The notes under the pieces were generated by a model. The model did no database searches. It was not told the DNA's origin and was given only the letters and a program-made list of their open reading frames with translations. This document shows positions 23,690 to 34,240 of a DNA stretch of 64,000 bases, in pieces; position 1 is the first letter of the stretch; every line of letters begins with the position of its first letter. The stretch is from Odobenus rosmarus divergens (Eukaryota; Chordata; Mammalia; Carnivora; Odobenidae): contig NW_004450286.1 of NCBI RefSeq assembly GCF_000321225.1, positions 1,082,508-1,146,507 on the forward strand. The letters are read 5' to 3'. Position numbers and translations under genes: made by a program.

Positions 23690-24230
23690 TGAGTTTCAGG
23701 ACACTGGTCTCTTCTGCTTCCCTTTGTCCCTTCCTGGCATCTCCTTTGTCGTCTTCATCTGTCCTCTGCTACTCTACTGCCCCTCATGGAAATGTTGATG
23801 TTCTCCGGGTTTTGCCCTTGGTCTTCCTTTCTCACCCCACACCTCTGTCCGGTAAGCCGTCCCACTCCTTTTGCGCCTGCATCTACCGAGAGGGCTCCCA
23901 AACCTATAGCTTCAGCCCAGATTCCTTGAGGCTGCCTGGATGTCCCTCAGGCACATCTAACTGTACATCCTGTAAGTCAAGCCTACTGCTCCCCCTCCCC
24001 CCTCCCCCTAGCTCCAAGTCCTCTTCCCTCCTACATGCCCTTTCCTGGAACATGGCATCATCATCCTCTGATCACTCCAGTCAGAGACTATAGGTCAACT
24101 TCCATTCCTCTTTTCCTCATTGCTCAGCTCTAATCAGTCACAGTGACCTGCCATCTCGGCCTCCTAAATATTTATGTGCACCCATCCATTCCTATCTCCA
24201 CTGCCTCTTAGTCCCATACAGAGAGCCTGA
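23690..24230 (+). mobile_element. L2-like fragment
   Basis: Pyrimidine-rich L2 3' region, including ggatgtccctcaggcacatc and a tcggcctcctaaatatttat segment. The 134-residue open frame inside it has no gene-like features. Confidence 0.5.
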
Positions 24231-24576
24231 AAGACTCTGATGCATCTGTTGCTGCTGTATGGCATGATTTTAACAGGCCAAGGGAAAGCTACAATGGATG
24301 CACCAAGGAAATGAGCTTTTGCTCTTTCTAAAGCTGTAGGAGAGAAGTGGATTGCTGTCTGGAGGTGCAGGGTTTAGTGGATTTCTAATGAGCTCTGTCA
24401 CTGGAGGCACTCAAGGAGAGGCTACTGTAGTGTGGTCTGCTGCTTTGGGTGTGATGTGGGGCTGGACCCCAGACGGCATTCAGGTGACCACATCTAGCTC
24501 ACAGATGCATTCTGTTTGGCTCTTATGTGGTTCAAAACGGTTTCATGAGTTACCAACATTAAAAAACTGGAGATTT

Positions 24577-24807
24577 GGGGGCACCTGGGTGGCTCAGTCG
24601 GTTAAGTGTCTGCCTTCGGCTCAGGTCATGATCCCGGGTCCTGGGATCGAGTCCCACCTTGGGCTCCCTGCCCCGCGGGGGGTCTGCTTCTCCTTCTGCC
24701 CCTCCCCCCACTCGTTCTCTCTCTCTCTCTCTCTCTCGCTTTTTCAAATAAATAAAATCCTTAAAAAATCAATAAAACAGTTTGCTTTAAAATTTAAAAA
24801 AAAAACC
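24577..24807 (+). mobile_element. Can-SINE with imperfect TSD
   Basis: Head ggcacctgggtggctcagtc, body with atcccgggtcctgggatcga, a long CT run (about 24717-24737) and an AAATAAATAAAATCC tail. The flanking duplication is close to aaactggagattt (24564-24576 and 24809-24821). Confidence 0.92.
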
Positions 24808-25734
24808 AAACCTGGAGATTTCAACATAAGAAAATGAATTTTTAGCTTTTCTGGAAAAATCAGAATTAGCGATTCTGGGCCCAGAGCACAGGGTTAAGAC
24901 TGGGAGCTGACCTAACAGATGCTGCGTCTGATGGGCTGTTCTCAGGTGCCCACTAGGGGCTTTGGCTCACTCGAGCTACTGCCTGGACCCTGGAAGCATC
25001 TGAGTTTGCTAAACCTGAACTAGGTATCCTCCAGTTGCTATCCAGCCTGTGATTTTACACTGTCGTATTTTAGCAATGGAGGAAGTTCCCCTGGGATTTC
25101 CTCGAGGCTCCGCCATGTCACTAATCCTGGAAAACCCTCCTCCCCTCGTCTCTGCAGTAAGAAGCGTTACTGGACCTGTCTGCTTTTTGCCTCTACCCCC
25201 CACTTCCCTTTCCTGTACACCCCATTTGTCTTCCTGTTCCGAATACTCTTCTGGCTGAGGTCTTCAGTTCTCTGTGGTCCACTCAGCTCCAATATTGCAT
25301 CTCTTCAAAGCCCAGCCTCCTCAGGCATGTCGGTAGAGGACGTGTGCCCCTGTCTCACCATTGCTTTGGAAGTTACATGACTCGAAGAATGAGACATCGG
25401 AAGATAGATGAGTGGGATGTTCTTATACAAGGTTCTGAATGTCCGCTAATGGATGCAGGGGAATGAACGACCATCCAGGGAGATGCTGGACTGGTTAGGA
25501 ATGCTTTCAGCTGCAGATAAGAGAAACAGCTCAAAATCCTGAATCAAAGCCATGTGAGAAGATGTCCAGAGTTCCGAGGTTGCTGGAGTGGGTTCAGGGC
25601 CTCTGTCACAGTCGGAGTTGGCAGCTGAGGCTGCAACTATCATAGTCACACTCAAGGCAGGAAGAAAGCGGGCTCATTTTATCAGGAAAGCAAACACTTG
25701 CCCAAATACCTCCAGCTGATTTCTGTTTTTATTG

Positions 25735-26135
25735 CACTGCTGTGATGGGTGTCCTTCCAAAAAAGATTGGTTGGAATCCTGAGCACCAGGACCTCAGAAT
25801 GTGACCTTATTTGGAGATTGCATCTTGAAAGAGGCAGTAAAGGTAAAAAGAGGTCGTTAGGGTGGGTTCTAACCCCGTATGACTGGTGTCCATGTAGAAC
25901 AGGGAAATGTGGACAGAGATGGGCACAGAGGGAAGGCGATGTAAAGGAATAATGGGAGGAGGTGGCCATCTACAGGCCAAGGAGAGAGGCCTGGAGCAGA
26001 GCCTCCCCTCATAGCCCTCAGGAGGAGCCAGTCCTGCGATGCTCGCAGAACTGTGTGACAATAAATGCCCATTGTTCAAACTACCCAGTCTGTGGCACCT
26101 TGTCATAGCAGCCGTAGGAAATGGACACAGTCGAG
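25735..26135 (+). mobile_element. MaLR-type LTR
   Basis: Landmarks: cctcagaatgtgaccttatt, a gactggtgtccatgtagaac segment, and gaactgtgtgacaataaatg near the right end. Family assignment is from recall. Confidence 0.6.
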
Positions 26136-27044
26136 CAGACCGTGACACATGGCTTCCTCTGGTTTCAAGAGAGGCAGGGAAGGCAAGGACTTCATTGACA
26201 TGGTGCTGCCCCAAACAAAACGGGATTCTGTTGATGAGGAAAAAGAAGGCAGTGGATGTTGGAATGGGCACCAATAGCATCTGCCAATATCCTGCAGAGT
26301 CAGGGGACAAGAAAAGCTGATCTACAGGAAAGGGTGAAGAGAATGGATGCATTAATAATTTCCTGGCCTGTTGATAAACAAACAGGTGGTTAATAAGCAC
26401 TCCCTAAGCATGTAGGGTCTCCAGCCCCGTGCCAGGTAGAGGTTATTTCCGTCATCAATCTCTGCCTTTCCCTCGAGCAGCTCATAAGTAGACTTCCGAC
26501 ACAAGATCAACATTTATGAGCCATGTTTCCCTGGGCCCCAGTAGTCTGAGCATGAAAAACAAGGTTTATTTCTTTGGCTTGGCCCCCACCTACTGAATTG
26601 TAGGGCCCCCTACCGCAAATCCCTCCCTCTGGCAGAGATCCTAATTGTTCCCTAGTATCCATTTTCTGCTTCATCTTTTTCATAATAAAATTCACAAGTG
26701 TTAACTGAGCACATGATCACTCAGCCATACACTATATTCCCAGCCTCCCTCCAAGTTAGGTGTGGTCACATGACCAAGTCAGGGCCATGGGGAGTGAAGG
26801 AGAGTGTTGCCAGCAATATTCGGGTCATCCCCTTAAAGGCAACCTGGCTTGCTCTGGATGCTTTCTTTTCTCCTTCCTGCCAACTCCGAAAGGGTTATAA
26901 CTGCAGCAGCAGCCTGGGACCCGGAGGTGGGAGGGGCATATTGAAGATGGCACAGTAACTGGCCGTCCTGGTTTTTAGACGACTTGTTTGGAACGGAGCT
27001 GTCAACCTTCCCCAGATCATCACCCGTCTCAGGAGAGAGGGAAA

Positions 27045-27080
27045 CACATTCATTCATTCATTCATTCATTTATTTATTTT
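27045..27080 (+). repeat. (CATT)n microsatellite
   Basis: ATTC/CATT units pass into ATTT units just left of a SINE, possibly the pre-insertion target. Confidence 0.85.
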
Positions 27081-27085
27081 TCAGA

Positions 27086-27240
27086 TGGGGTGCCTGGGTG
27101 GCTCAGTCATTAAGTGTCTGCCTTCAGCTCGGGTGATGATCCCAGTGTCCTGGGATCGAGCCCCGCATCGGGCTCCCTGCTCGGCGGGAGGCCTGCTTCT
27201 CCCTCTCCCACTCCCCCTGCTGTGTTCCCTCTCTCGCTTG
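27086..27240 (+). mobile_element. Can-SINE, left arm of a fold-back pair
   Basis: Sense head ggtgcctgggtggctcagtc, body with tcctgggatcgagccccgca and gggctccctgctcggcgg, ending at ttccctctctcgctt with no A-rich tail. It abuts an opposite copy directly. Confidence 0.9.
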
Positions 27241-27333
27241 AGCGAGCCTGATGCGGGGCTCGATCCCAGGACCCTGGGATCACGACCTGAGCCGAAGGCA
27301 GTTGCCCAACCAACTGAGCCACCCAGGCGCCCC
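27241..27333 (-). mobile_element. Can-SINE head, right arm of a fold-back pair
   Basis: Begins at gagcgagcctgatgcggggc and ends at ctgagccacccaggcgcccc. Only the tRNA-like head and body are present, with no poly-T. It can pair with the left copy over roughly 90 bases. Confidence 0.9.
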
Positions 27334-28204
27334 CACATTCTTTTACTTAAGTTGAAGTATTTTGGGGTCTTATTTTATAGCAGCCTAGCTGTCCGCTAGT
27401 TGAGATAGTCCCTGAGAATAGAGTAGGGGTATCCCATGTGTGCTTGCAGACATAGTGACCTCTAACACTGGGGGGTGGGGTGGGCGGGGCAGGGAATACT
27501 CTCCATGGTGACACTGCCTCCATGTGCTATGTTTCCAAGTCCCAGGCCTGTCTCTGGCTTTCAGTTTCTCACCAGGACCCCGGAGCTAAGGGCAGGGCTA
27601 GGGCGAAGCAAGACCTCAAGAGGAACTTTCAGGCCGTGCCAGGGTGGGATTGGCAGCTGAGAGTGAGTGGCTCCTTAACTGTCGTGCCCCTGGGAGCCTC
27701 TGGGACCACTCCCTAGTCTGGGATTGCTAGAAGCCATAGCTTCGTCGTGGCCACCGTCTTTGTCTCCGAGGGGCGTCTTCTCCTGTCACGTGCTTTCGAC
27801 CCAGGCCTGGGACCGGTGACACTGCCCCCTGAGCTCCAGCCCTGGTCTGTCTCTGGACCTCCTGACTCGACTTCCGAGAACTTGTTGGACAGCTCCCAGT
27901 GGATGTGCCCTTACCGGTCTTCTGAACATACCCTAAATCCTCCTGCTCTTTAGTCAGCCCTACACCCACATGTCCTCTGTTCTGTACAGGGCACAGCCCA
28001 GTCCCCTGCACCTGACCCCTCTCCCACACATTTTTCTCCTTCATCCCCACATCATTTTCAAGCGCTGCCCCGTCTATCTTGGAAATATCTCTTTGCATCT
28101 GTCCCTTTTCTGTTCTCTCTACAGCTGCCTTAAGTCCGGTCCTTGTCTTCCTCACGCGGACCACCCACAGGGCCTTGCAGGGGCCCTTCTAGAGTTTGGC
28201 CACT

Positions 28205-28435
28205 ATACACACAGGCTGTGGAGTTGGGCTACCTGAGGTTGAATTCTAATTGTACCACTCAGTAGACCTTTGACAAACTCCTTAACTTCTGTGTGCCTTT
28301 GTTTCCTCATCTTTAAAATGGGGCTGCTAGCAGATGTGTGTGTGTGTAAAGATGGAATAAATAACACAAAGTATGTGGTAGAAAAAGTGACATTTTAGGT
28401 ATGAACTATTATTGCTGCTATTATTGGCATTATTA
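28205..28435 (+). mobile_element. MIR element
   Basis: ggctgtggagttgggctacc, then tttgacaaactccttaactt and a gtttcctcatctttaaaatg segment: MIR core landmarks in order. An internal (TG)n lies at about 28336-28348. Confidence 0.7.
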
Positions 28436-28569
28436 TTTCAAATCGTCCTGTGCTCTGTTCCTTCCTTCCAGAGTGCTTCTCTAATCAGGTCACTCCCTTG
28501 ACCAATATGTTTACTCCTCCCTTTATCTACCCCCTCAGTGGACCTTCCATATTGTCTCTGGGCTCGGCT

Positions 28570-28945
28570 ATGTTTTGCCTAATGAGCTAACAGAACGTTT
28601 GTGCCACCAGCTGAGGCTTGAAAAGTGCTTTCACTATGGACTTGCCTTTTAGACCGGGCTGGTCCCCTGGTAAGGGACCATGTAGAGCAGAGGCCCCAGT
28701 CTGTCCCCACTGAGGCCCCTCCGCCAACAGCCTGCTGACTGCCAGATGCAGGAGTGAGGCTGTTCTAGACCATCCGGCCCCAGCCGGGTGCCAGCTGACT
28801 GCAGAGATCAGCTCAGCCAGTTCAGACCAGAACCTCCCAGCTGACCTACAGAATTGTGAGAAATGACACACGTTTGTTGCTGTAAGCTGCTAAATTTCTG
28901 GGTGGTGTATTGCAAAGCAAAAGCTAACTGAAACACCCAGGAAAT
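28570..28945 (+). mobile_element. Possible MaLR/ERVL-type LTR
   Basis: The right end has gaattgtgagaaatgacaca and then a tgctgtaagctgctaaattt segment. The left boundary is uncertain. Confidence 0.45.
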
Positions 28946-30578
28946 CAAGTACCACCTTGTCATCCCGGGAGCAAAGGCCCTCACGGTGGCTCAGTGTAAC
29001 TTGGTGTACCTTGGTGTACCAGTCCCATGGCTCCTTATACCCCCAGCCTCAGCCAGAGGTGAGCACCTGGGTGTTCCCAGGAATGCTTGATGTTTTCTGG
29101 CTTCTAAACCTATGCTCAGGCTGAGCCCCACTCTGGGAGTACTCTTCCCTTCCCTATTCCTTTCCCTGTCTCATGTCCTTCTTGGTCTTCTGTGTCTATT
29201 GCAATTCAACCGATCCTTGAACACGTGTTCAAGGGGTCTATTTTCCTGTGGTTGGTGGGCCAGTTGGGAGCAGCCCGCCCTTGAAACTCTTCACTTGGTA
29301 TTGCTGAACTCCTAGTTCTCTCTTGTTGTGGGACAGTCTTTCCCAAGGTGGGACCTATATTCTTGGAGGTCCAGGAGCACTGCTTTGAGAGAGTGATTCC
29401 CTTTTTAAATTTCTTCCAAGCATTTTGAATTAACCAAGGCACTGCCATGTCTTTACTATCTCCCTAGCACTTGCTAGCCTCCTTTTAGAACAAAGAGAAC
29501 ACCCTCAGGCGCAGGCCTTTAGCAGGCAACAGTAATGTTTCATTTTATTCACTTAATTATATTTAACAAGTTTTTCCAGTTCTATTGGGATTTAATTGAC
29601 TTACAGCGTTTATTTTTCATGTTACATTCTATCTATGGCAAATGATACTACATTTCATTTCTAGTAAGGATATAAGCCTTTCAGGAAATCAACAGGGGCT
29701 GTGTTTAAGCTCTGGCAAACCAGCCTCTCTCTGTTTATAGGTGAAGGTGTATGGCTTCCATCTCATGTGACCAGGCCTCCAGAGATGCTCTGTTTGGGAG
29801 CAGGAGCCTATTTGGGGCCCACTGAGCTTCTTCACCGAGAAGCCTCAGTGGGGCTTTCTCTTGTACAGCCCTGTCTTCCTGATCCTCCAATTGTTATTCT
29901 GAAACTGAAAGTGGCAATAAATAGCTTGTGAGTGAGAGATAACATTTTGCCACTTGACTGTGTTGAACGAGATTAATAAACATCACAATTGAAAATCTTA
30001 GCACAAAAAAAAAAAGAAGAAAGAAAATCTTAGCACCCTTAGCACTGTGATAAATACTGACTGAGCATCTACTATGTGCTGGGTGTCATGGGAATATTTA
30101 TTGAGCACTGCAGTTGATTGCAAAACTAGCCTTGATTCTCTACCCATCCCTGTATCCACGTTCCTTGCAATGTGACCTTGCTGCTCCTGCCATCAGAAAA
30201 TGGAGTCTATTTCCCCACCCTTGAACCTGGGATGGACTTGTGACTTGGTTTAGTCAATACGACTATGGAAGTAATGTAGTGCCAGTTTTGAGCCTAGACC
30301 TTTAGAGACCTTGCATGAGTCCATTCTTGCTCTTGGAACTGCACAGTTCTTTGTGAACGTGGGCTAGCCTGCTGGTGGATGAGAGACGCCTGGCCTAGTT
30401 ACCTCAGTTGACAGCAAGCCATCTCCCCAGAAGCAGAAGCCTTTGGTTTCCCAGATACCAACCCCAGATGCGTGAGGGAGTCCAGCTGAGACCCAGAAGA
30501 GCTGCCAAGCTGAGCCCAACCTAAAAGGCTGACCCGTAAAATCGTAAACTAAATATTTATTATTTTAAGACACTTCTG

Positions 30579-30960
30579 GGGTGCCTGGGTAGTTCATTCA
30601 GTTTAGGGTCTGTCTCTTGATTTTCGTTCAGGTCATGATCTCAGGGTTGTGAGATGGAGCCCCACGTTGGGCTCTGTGCTGGGCGTGGAGCCTGCTTAAG
30701 ATTCTCTCTCTCCGGGCGCTTGGATGGCTCAGTCGTTAAGCGTCTGCCTTCAGCTCAGGTCATGGTCCCAGAGTCCCGGGATCGAGCCCCACACTGGGCT
30801 CCCTGCTCGGCGGAAAGCCTGCTTCTCCCTCTCCCACTCCCCCTGCTGTGTTCCCTCTCTCACTATGTCTCTCTCTGTCAAATAAATAAATAAAATCTTA
30901 AAAAAAAAAAAAGAAAACATTCTCTCTCTCCCTCTGCCCCTTCCCTCCCTCAAAAAAAAA
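30579..30960 (+). mobile_element. Can-SINE (outer) interrupted by a second Can-SINE
   Basis: Head gggtgcctgggtagttcatt, body with agggttgtgagatggagccc, interrupted at 30714, then resuming as a CT-rich stretch and poly-A to 30960. The outer duplication aagacacttctg is at 30567-30578 and 30961-30972. Confidence 0.92.
30714..30918 (+). mobile_element. Can-SINE (inner, nested)
   Basis: Complete copy from gggcgcttggatggctcagt to an AAATAAATAAATAAAATC tail and poly-A. The duplication attctctctctcc (30701-30713 and 30919-30931) comes from the outer SINE's CT-rich region, so the inner copy is younger. Confidence 0.93.
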
Positions 30961-31431
30961 AAGACACTTCTGCACTTTGGGGTGTTTTATGATGCAGGAA
31001 TAGAAAGTGCTGACTGATACAAGTACTTACTATGTGCCAAGCTGGTTGATCTAAAATCAGACAGAGTCTTGGGAGAAAGACACGTGCAGAGATGGCATAG
31101 TAATGGAAATGGTGCAGTAAGTACTCTGGAGAAGCAAACACCCGAGCCACAGAAGATGTGGACTTTGAGCTGGGCAGGAGTCTTCTCCCTGTGGAGTTAG
31201 AGGGTCCAGGATGAAATCCTTGGGAGAGAGGACTGAGTGTAAGGAACAAATGTGGGATGCCTCAGGCTGGGGCCATCAGTCCATGGGATTTACTGAGCCC
31301 TTACTATATGCACAAAAGCACTAGCCTGGCGGTCTCAGGTCTGGGTATGGCCTGGAGGAGAGGAGAAGACATCCATGTGTGGAAATTGGCCAGAGATATA
31401 ATGCTGTTTTCTTTTTCCTTTCTTTTCTTTT

Positions 31432-31534
31432 CTTTTTTTTTTTGAAGTAAGCTCTACGCCCAGCATGGGGCTAGAACTCACAGCCCAGAGATTAAGAGTC
31501 ACATGCTCTACAGACTGAGCCAGCCAGGTACCCT
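31432..31534 (-). mobile_element. Short Can-SINE
   Basis: Poly-T, gaagtaagctctacgcccag, catggggctagaactcacag, and the reversed head gactgagccagccaggta. Confidence 0.85.
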
Positions 31535-31744
31535 GGAAGGGTGGTTTTAAGTGAAACAAGTGACAGGGTCCTCTTTGTCCAGAGTGGTAAGGATCTTGGC
31601 TTGGGCAGAACAGGATTTGATCCATTTGTTACTAATATCCAGTACCTGGTATATATGTGGCAGGGATAGTGATGATGAGGTTGGGGAAAGGCTTCCACAG
31701 ATGGTCTCCGTGGGAAGGAGTCAGAACACATGGCTGCTCAGGCA

Positions 31745-31860
31745 TCCCCCTGAGTGGTAACCCCTTGAGGGCAGGGTCTGTGTCTCATTGATCTTGGCAT
31801 ACCCCAAGACATAGGACCTTGCATACACTAGGCATTCAAGTTCAAAGACTTTCTTTGGAG
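31745..31860 (+). mobile_element. L2 3' fragment
   Basis: taaccccttgagggcagggt, then ccttgcatacactaggcatt, the L2 3' end pattern. Confidence 0.55.
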
Positions 31861-31897
31861 ACGTTTCTCATCCCCTTCCCTGTATTCCTACTCACCC

Positions 31898-32310
31898 ATT
31901 GTATTAGTTTCTAAGGGCTGTTGTAACAAATTGCCACAAACCATGTGACTTAAAACAATTGTATTTTCTCATAGTTCTGGAGGCTGGAAGTCCAAAATTG
32001 AGGTGTCTTCAGAGTTGTTTCCTTTCTTGCCCCCTCCCAGCTTCAGGTCCTTGCCCACACAGTCCTTGGGATTCCTTGGCTGATCGGCACATCACTGCCA
32101 TCTCTGCCTCTGTCTTCACATGCCCTTCTCCCTGTGCGTGTGTCTCTTCTGTTCTCATCAGAACACCATACACACCCTACTCCAGTATAACCTTACCGTA
32201 ACTAATATTTGCAGTGACCCTATTTCCAAATAAGGTCACATTCGGAGGTACTGGGGGTTAAGACTTCAAAATACCTCTTTTTGGGGAGACAATTCAACCC
32301 ATAACATCCA
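31898..32310 (-). mobile_element. MaLR-type LTR, antisense
   Basis: ttgtattagtttctaagggc at left, a ctggaggctggaagtccaaa segment, and ctatttccaaataaggtcac at right: a MaLR LTR in reverse, better preserved than the related copy at 918-1275. Confidence 0.65.
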
Positions 32311-32869
32311 TCAAGACCCACAGGAATGTGTGCTCCTTATCTGACTGCCCCAAACCCCAGAGGCAGCATTAAATCGTCTCTCTTCAGGACTCCTACATAT
32401 TTAGTACATGCTTCTGTTTACTAGAGCATTTGACATGTTGATCATTGTCACGGACTGAGTCAGGGGCCTCGCTTCTTTTGTGGTCTCCATAGTGCCTTGT
32501 AAAAGGTATATGGTGAGTCCTCCATCAGCTCCCTGAGCTGTCATGCTCAGCACTGCACGAAACATGTCATACATTATTAGTCCTCGCAATGACCCCTGTA
32601 AAGTATTTATGTACCTTAACAACTATTTTATAGTGGAGAATGTTGGGATTTAGAGAGGTGAGATAACTTAGGGTAGTCAGAATTATCGTCTCTAAAAACC
32701 TGAACGGGCAACTGAAGGCATCCCATGAAAAGTTCTCTATCCCCCCCCGCCCCCCCCCGTCTTCACATTTCTCAAAGTACCCCTGATCGGGCTAATTCAA
32801 CTCCATTCCCTTGAGAAGAACCTGCAGTCTCAGTCCTACCGATCCCGGGTTCTGTGTAGCATGTTCGGG

Positions 32870-34240
32870 TCTACGCGCCCGCCCTCCCTAGCGTTTTCCC
32901 TCCAGAAGCCGCACACAAAGCGGATCCACCCTGCGCACGAGAGCGCGCGGGCCGCTTTTCCGCGCGCGCCGCTCCCGTGCGCGGCGTGGGGACCGGCGCG
33001 CTGATTGGCTGCGCGCGGCCCGGGCCCGCGGCCTGCTCCCGCCCCGGCACCTATCCTGGTGCGGCGATTGGCCGAGCGGCCGTGCGCGCAGAGACCGCGG
33101 TCCCGCGCGCCCCGCCCCGCCCGCTCCAGCGCGCCGCTGTTGCATGGGGCGCCGCCGGCGGCCGAGGGAGCGTGACTGCGCTGCGCAGGGCGCTAGGAGG
33201 CATTGTCGCTGTAAGTGGAGCAGAAAGCGGCCCAGAACGGGGCCCCACGCTTCGTGCCCCGCAAAGTAAATGCAGTCCGAGGCTGAGCGCTGGAGGGCTG
33301 GGGGCGAGAGGGAGAGAAGTGCCCCCGGTTCTGCAGCGTCCCCTCCCCTCCCCTCCCCTCCCCCAGGTCACCGGGTGGAAAGGGCAGCGGTGCATCAGCT
33401 GCGGCTTCTGCAGTGCCCGGGGGCCCGGCGCCGCGCGGGCTTCTGCTTGCAAACTGCGGCGAGACCCCGGCTGGCCCGCGGGAGTGGGCGCAGCGATGGC
33501 AGGGAGTAGGGAGCCCGGGGAAGCGGCGCCGGGCCTCAGTCCCCGCGGGAGGCGCCCCGGTCGGGGGAAGCTGTGGTGTATTTCGTTCCTGAAGCAGCGC
33601 TCTCGGGATTCGCTTCTGTTCTGGGAGCTGCAGACGCCTGCCCCAGAGCCTGCCCCCGAGCCTGCCCCCCGGCCTCCGGGGAGCGCGGGAGTCCGGACCC
33701 TTTGCGACCGCCAGCTTTCGCCCCTCTCCCTGCTTTATTCTCCCCAGTCCCCGCCTGCCGCGCGAGCCGAGGGCCGGCGACGAGGAGCCATTGGCTGCGG
33801 GTTCCGGGGGGTGGGGTAGACGGGTGAGGCGGGCCCCTTGCGCGAGGCGCGGGGACCCTGGCCTGGCCTGGAGCACATTCCTGGGCGGCGCTGCCGGAGG
33901 ATGCCTAGGTGCTTGGAGCGGAGCGCGCGCGCGGCGCTGCGAACCCCGAGGCTCAAAACCAGGCGCCAGCCGGTCCCGCTCACCCCCCAGCGGGCTCCTT
34001 TCCCTGGGGTGGAAAAGTGGGTCAACTCTCTCCAGGTCTCGAGGGCTTTCGGGGCTACTTGGACACCATCCAGCCCTCCGCCTCTCACCTTCCCACCTGC
34101 TCCCCCACCTGGCGTGGCCGTTCGGAACCGCCGGAGCCAGCGATGCGGGAGCTTGCACACATGGCTCAGGAGGCTCGAGTTGCCCTTCGGAGCGGCTGCC
34201 AGGCTCTAAAGTTCCCAAGTGACCACACCAGTAACTAAAT
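32870..34240. promoter_or_regulatory. LRRC20: CpG island and likely LRRC20 promoter
   Basis: A sharp CpG- and GC-rich island. Two inverted CCAAT boxes (ATTGG) lie at 33004-33008 and 33067-33071, upstream of a candidate exon 1 donor at 33211. A third ATTGG is at 33790-33794. No TATA box is seen. A CCCCT run lies at about 33340-33362. It is the only CpG island upstream of the LRRC20 coding start at 39073 on this side of EIF4EBP2. Several long open frames in the island (up to 364 codons) are composition effects. Confidence 0.8.
33120..33210 (+). other. LRRC20: Candidate LRRC20 non-coding exon 1 (3' boundary)
   Basis: The sequence cattgtcgct|gtaagtgg gives a strong consensus donor (GT at 33211-33212) just downstream of the CCAAT pair. 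It is therefore the most plausible end of a 5'-UTR exon joining exon 2 at 39010. The 5' boundary is arbitrary because the transcription start cannot be read. Other first exons in the island remain possible. Confidence 0.45.

Larger units (their letters stand above)
30135..31022 (+). mobile_element. Possible MLT-type LTR split by two nested SINEs
   Basis: The left part runs to about 30578 (tgacttggtttagtcaatac, a ctaaatatttattattttaa end). It resumes at 30973 with actttggggtgttttatgat and a gtgctgactgatac end. The 30579-30960 nest interrupts it, so it predates both SINEs. Confidence 0.5.
14821..32869. other. Intergenic spacer between EIF4EBP2 and LRRC20
   Basis: No gene, RNA gene or conserved exon was recognised here. 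About half can be assigned to mobile elements, listed separately. Stretches 14821-15250, 15723-16136, 20000-20720, 24840-25730, 26140-27040, 27335-28200 and 28946-30130 show nothing I can name beyond scattered old-repeat texture. The spacer separates two divergent CpG-island promoters. Confidence 0.75.

Noticed and set aside
24577..24640. tRNA-like sequences at the heads of the Can-SINEs
   Set aside because: These are SINE promoters derived from a tRNA, embedded in full SINE bodies with tails. No free-standing tRNA gene was seen.
24951..24965. Possible second CTCF motif near cccactaggggctttgg
   Set aside because: It departs from the core consensus at a central G and does not reach the quality of the 44718 site.
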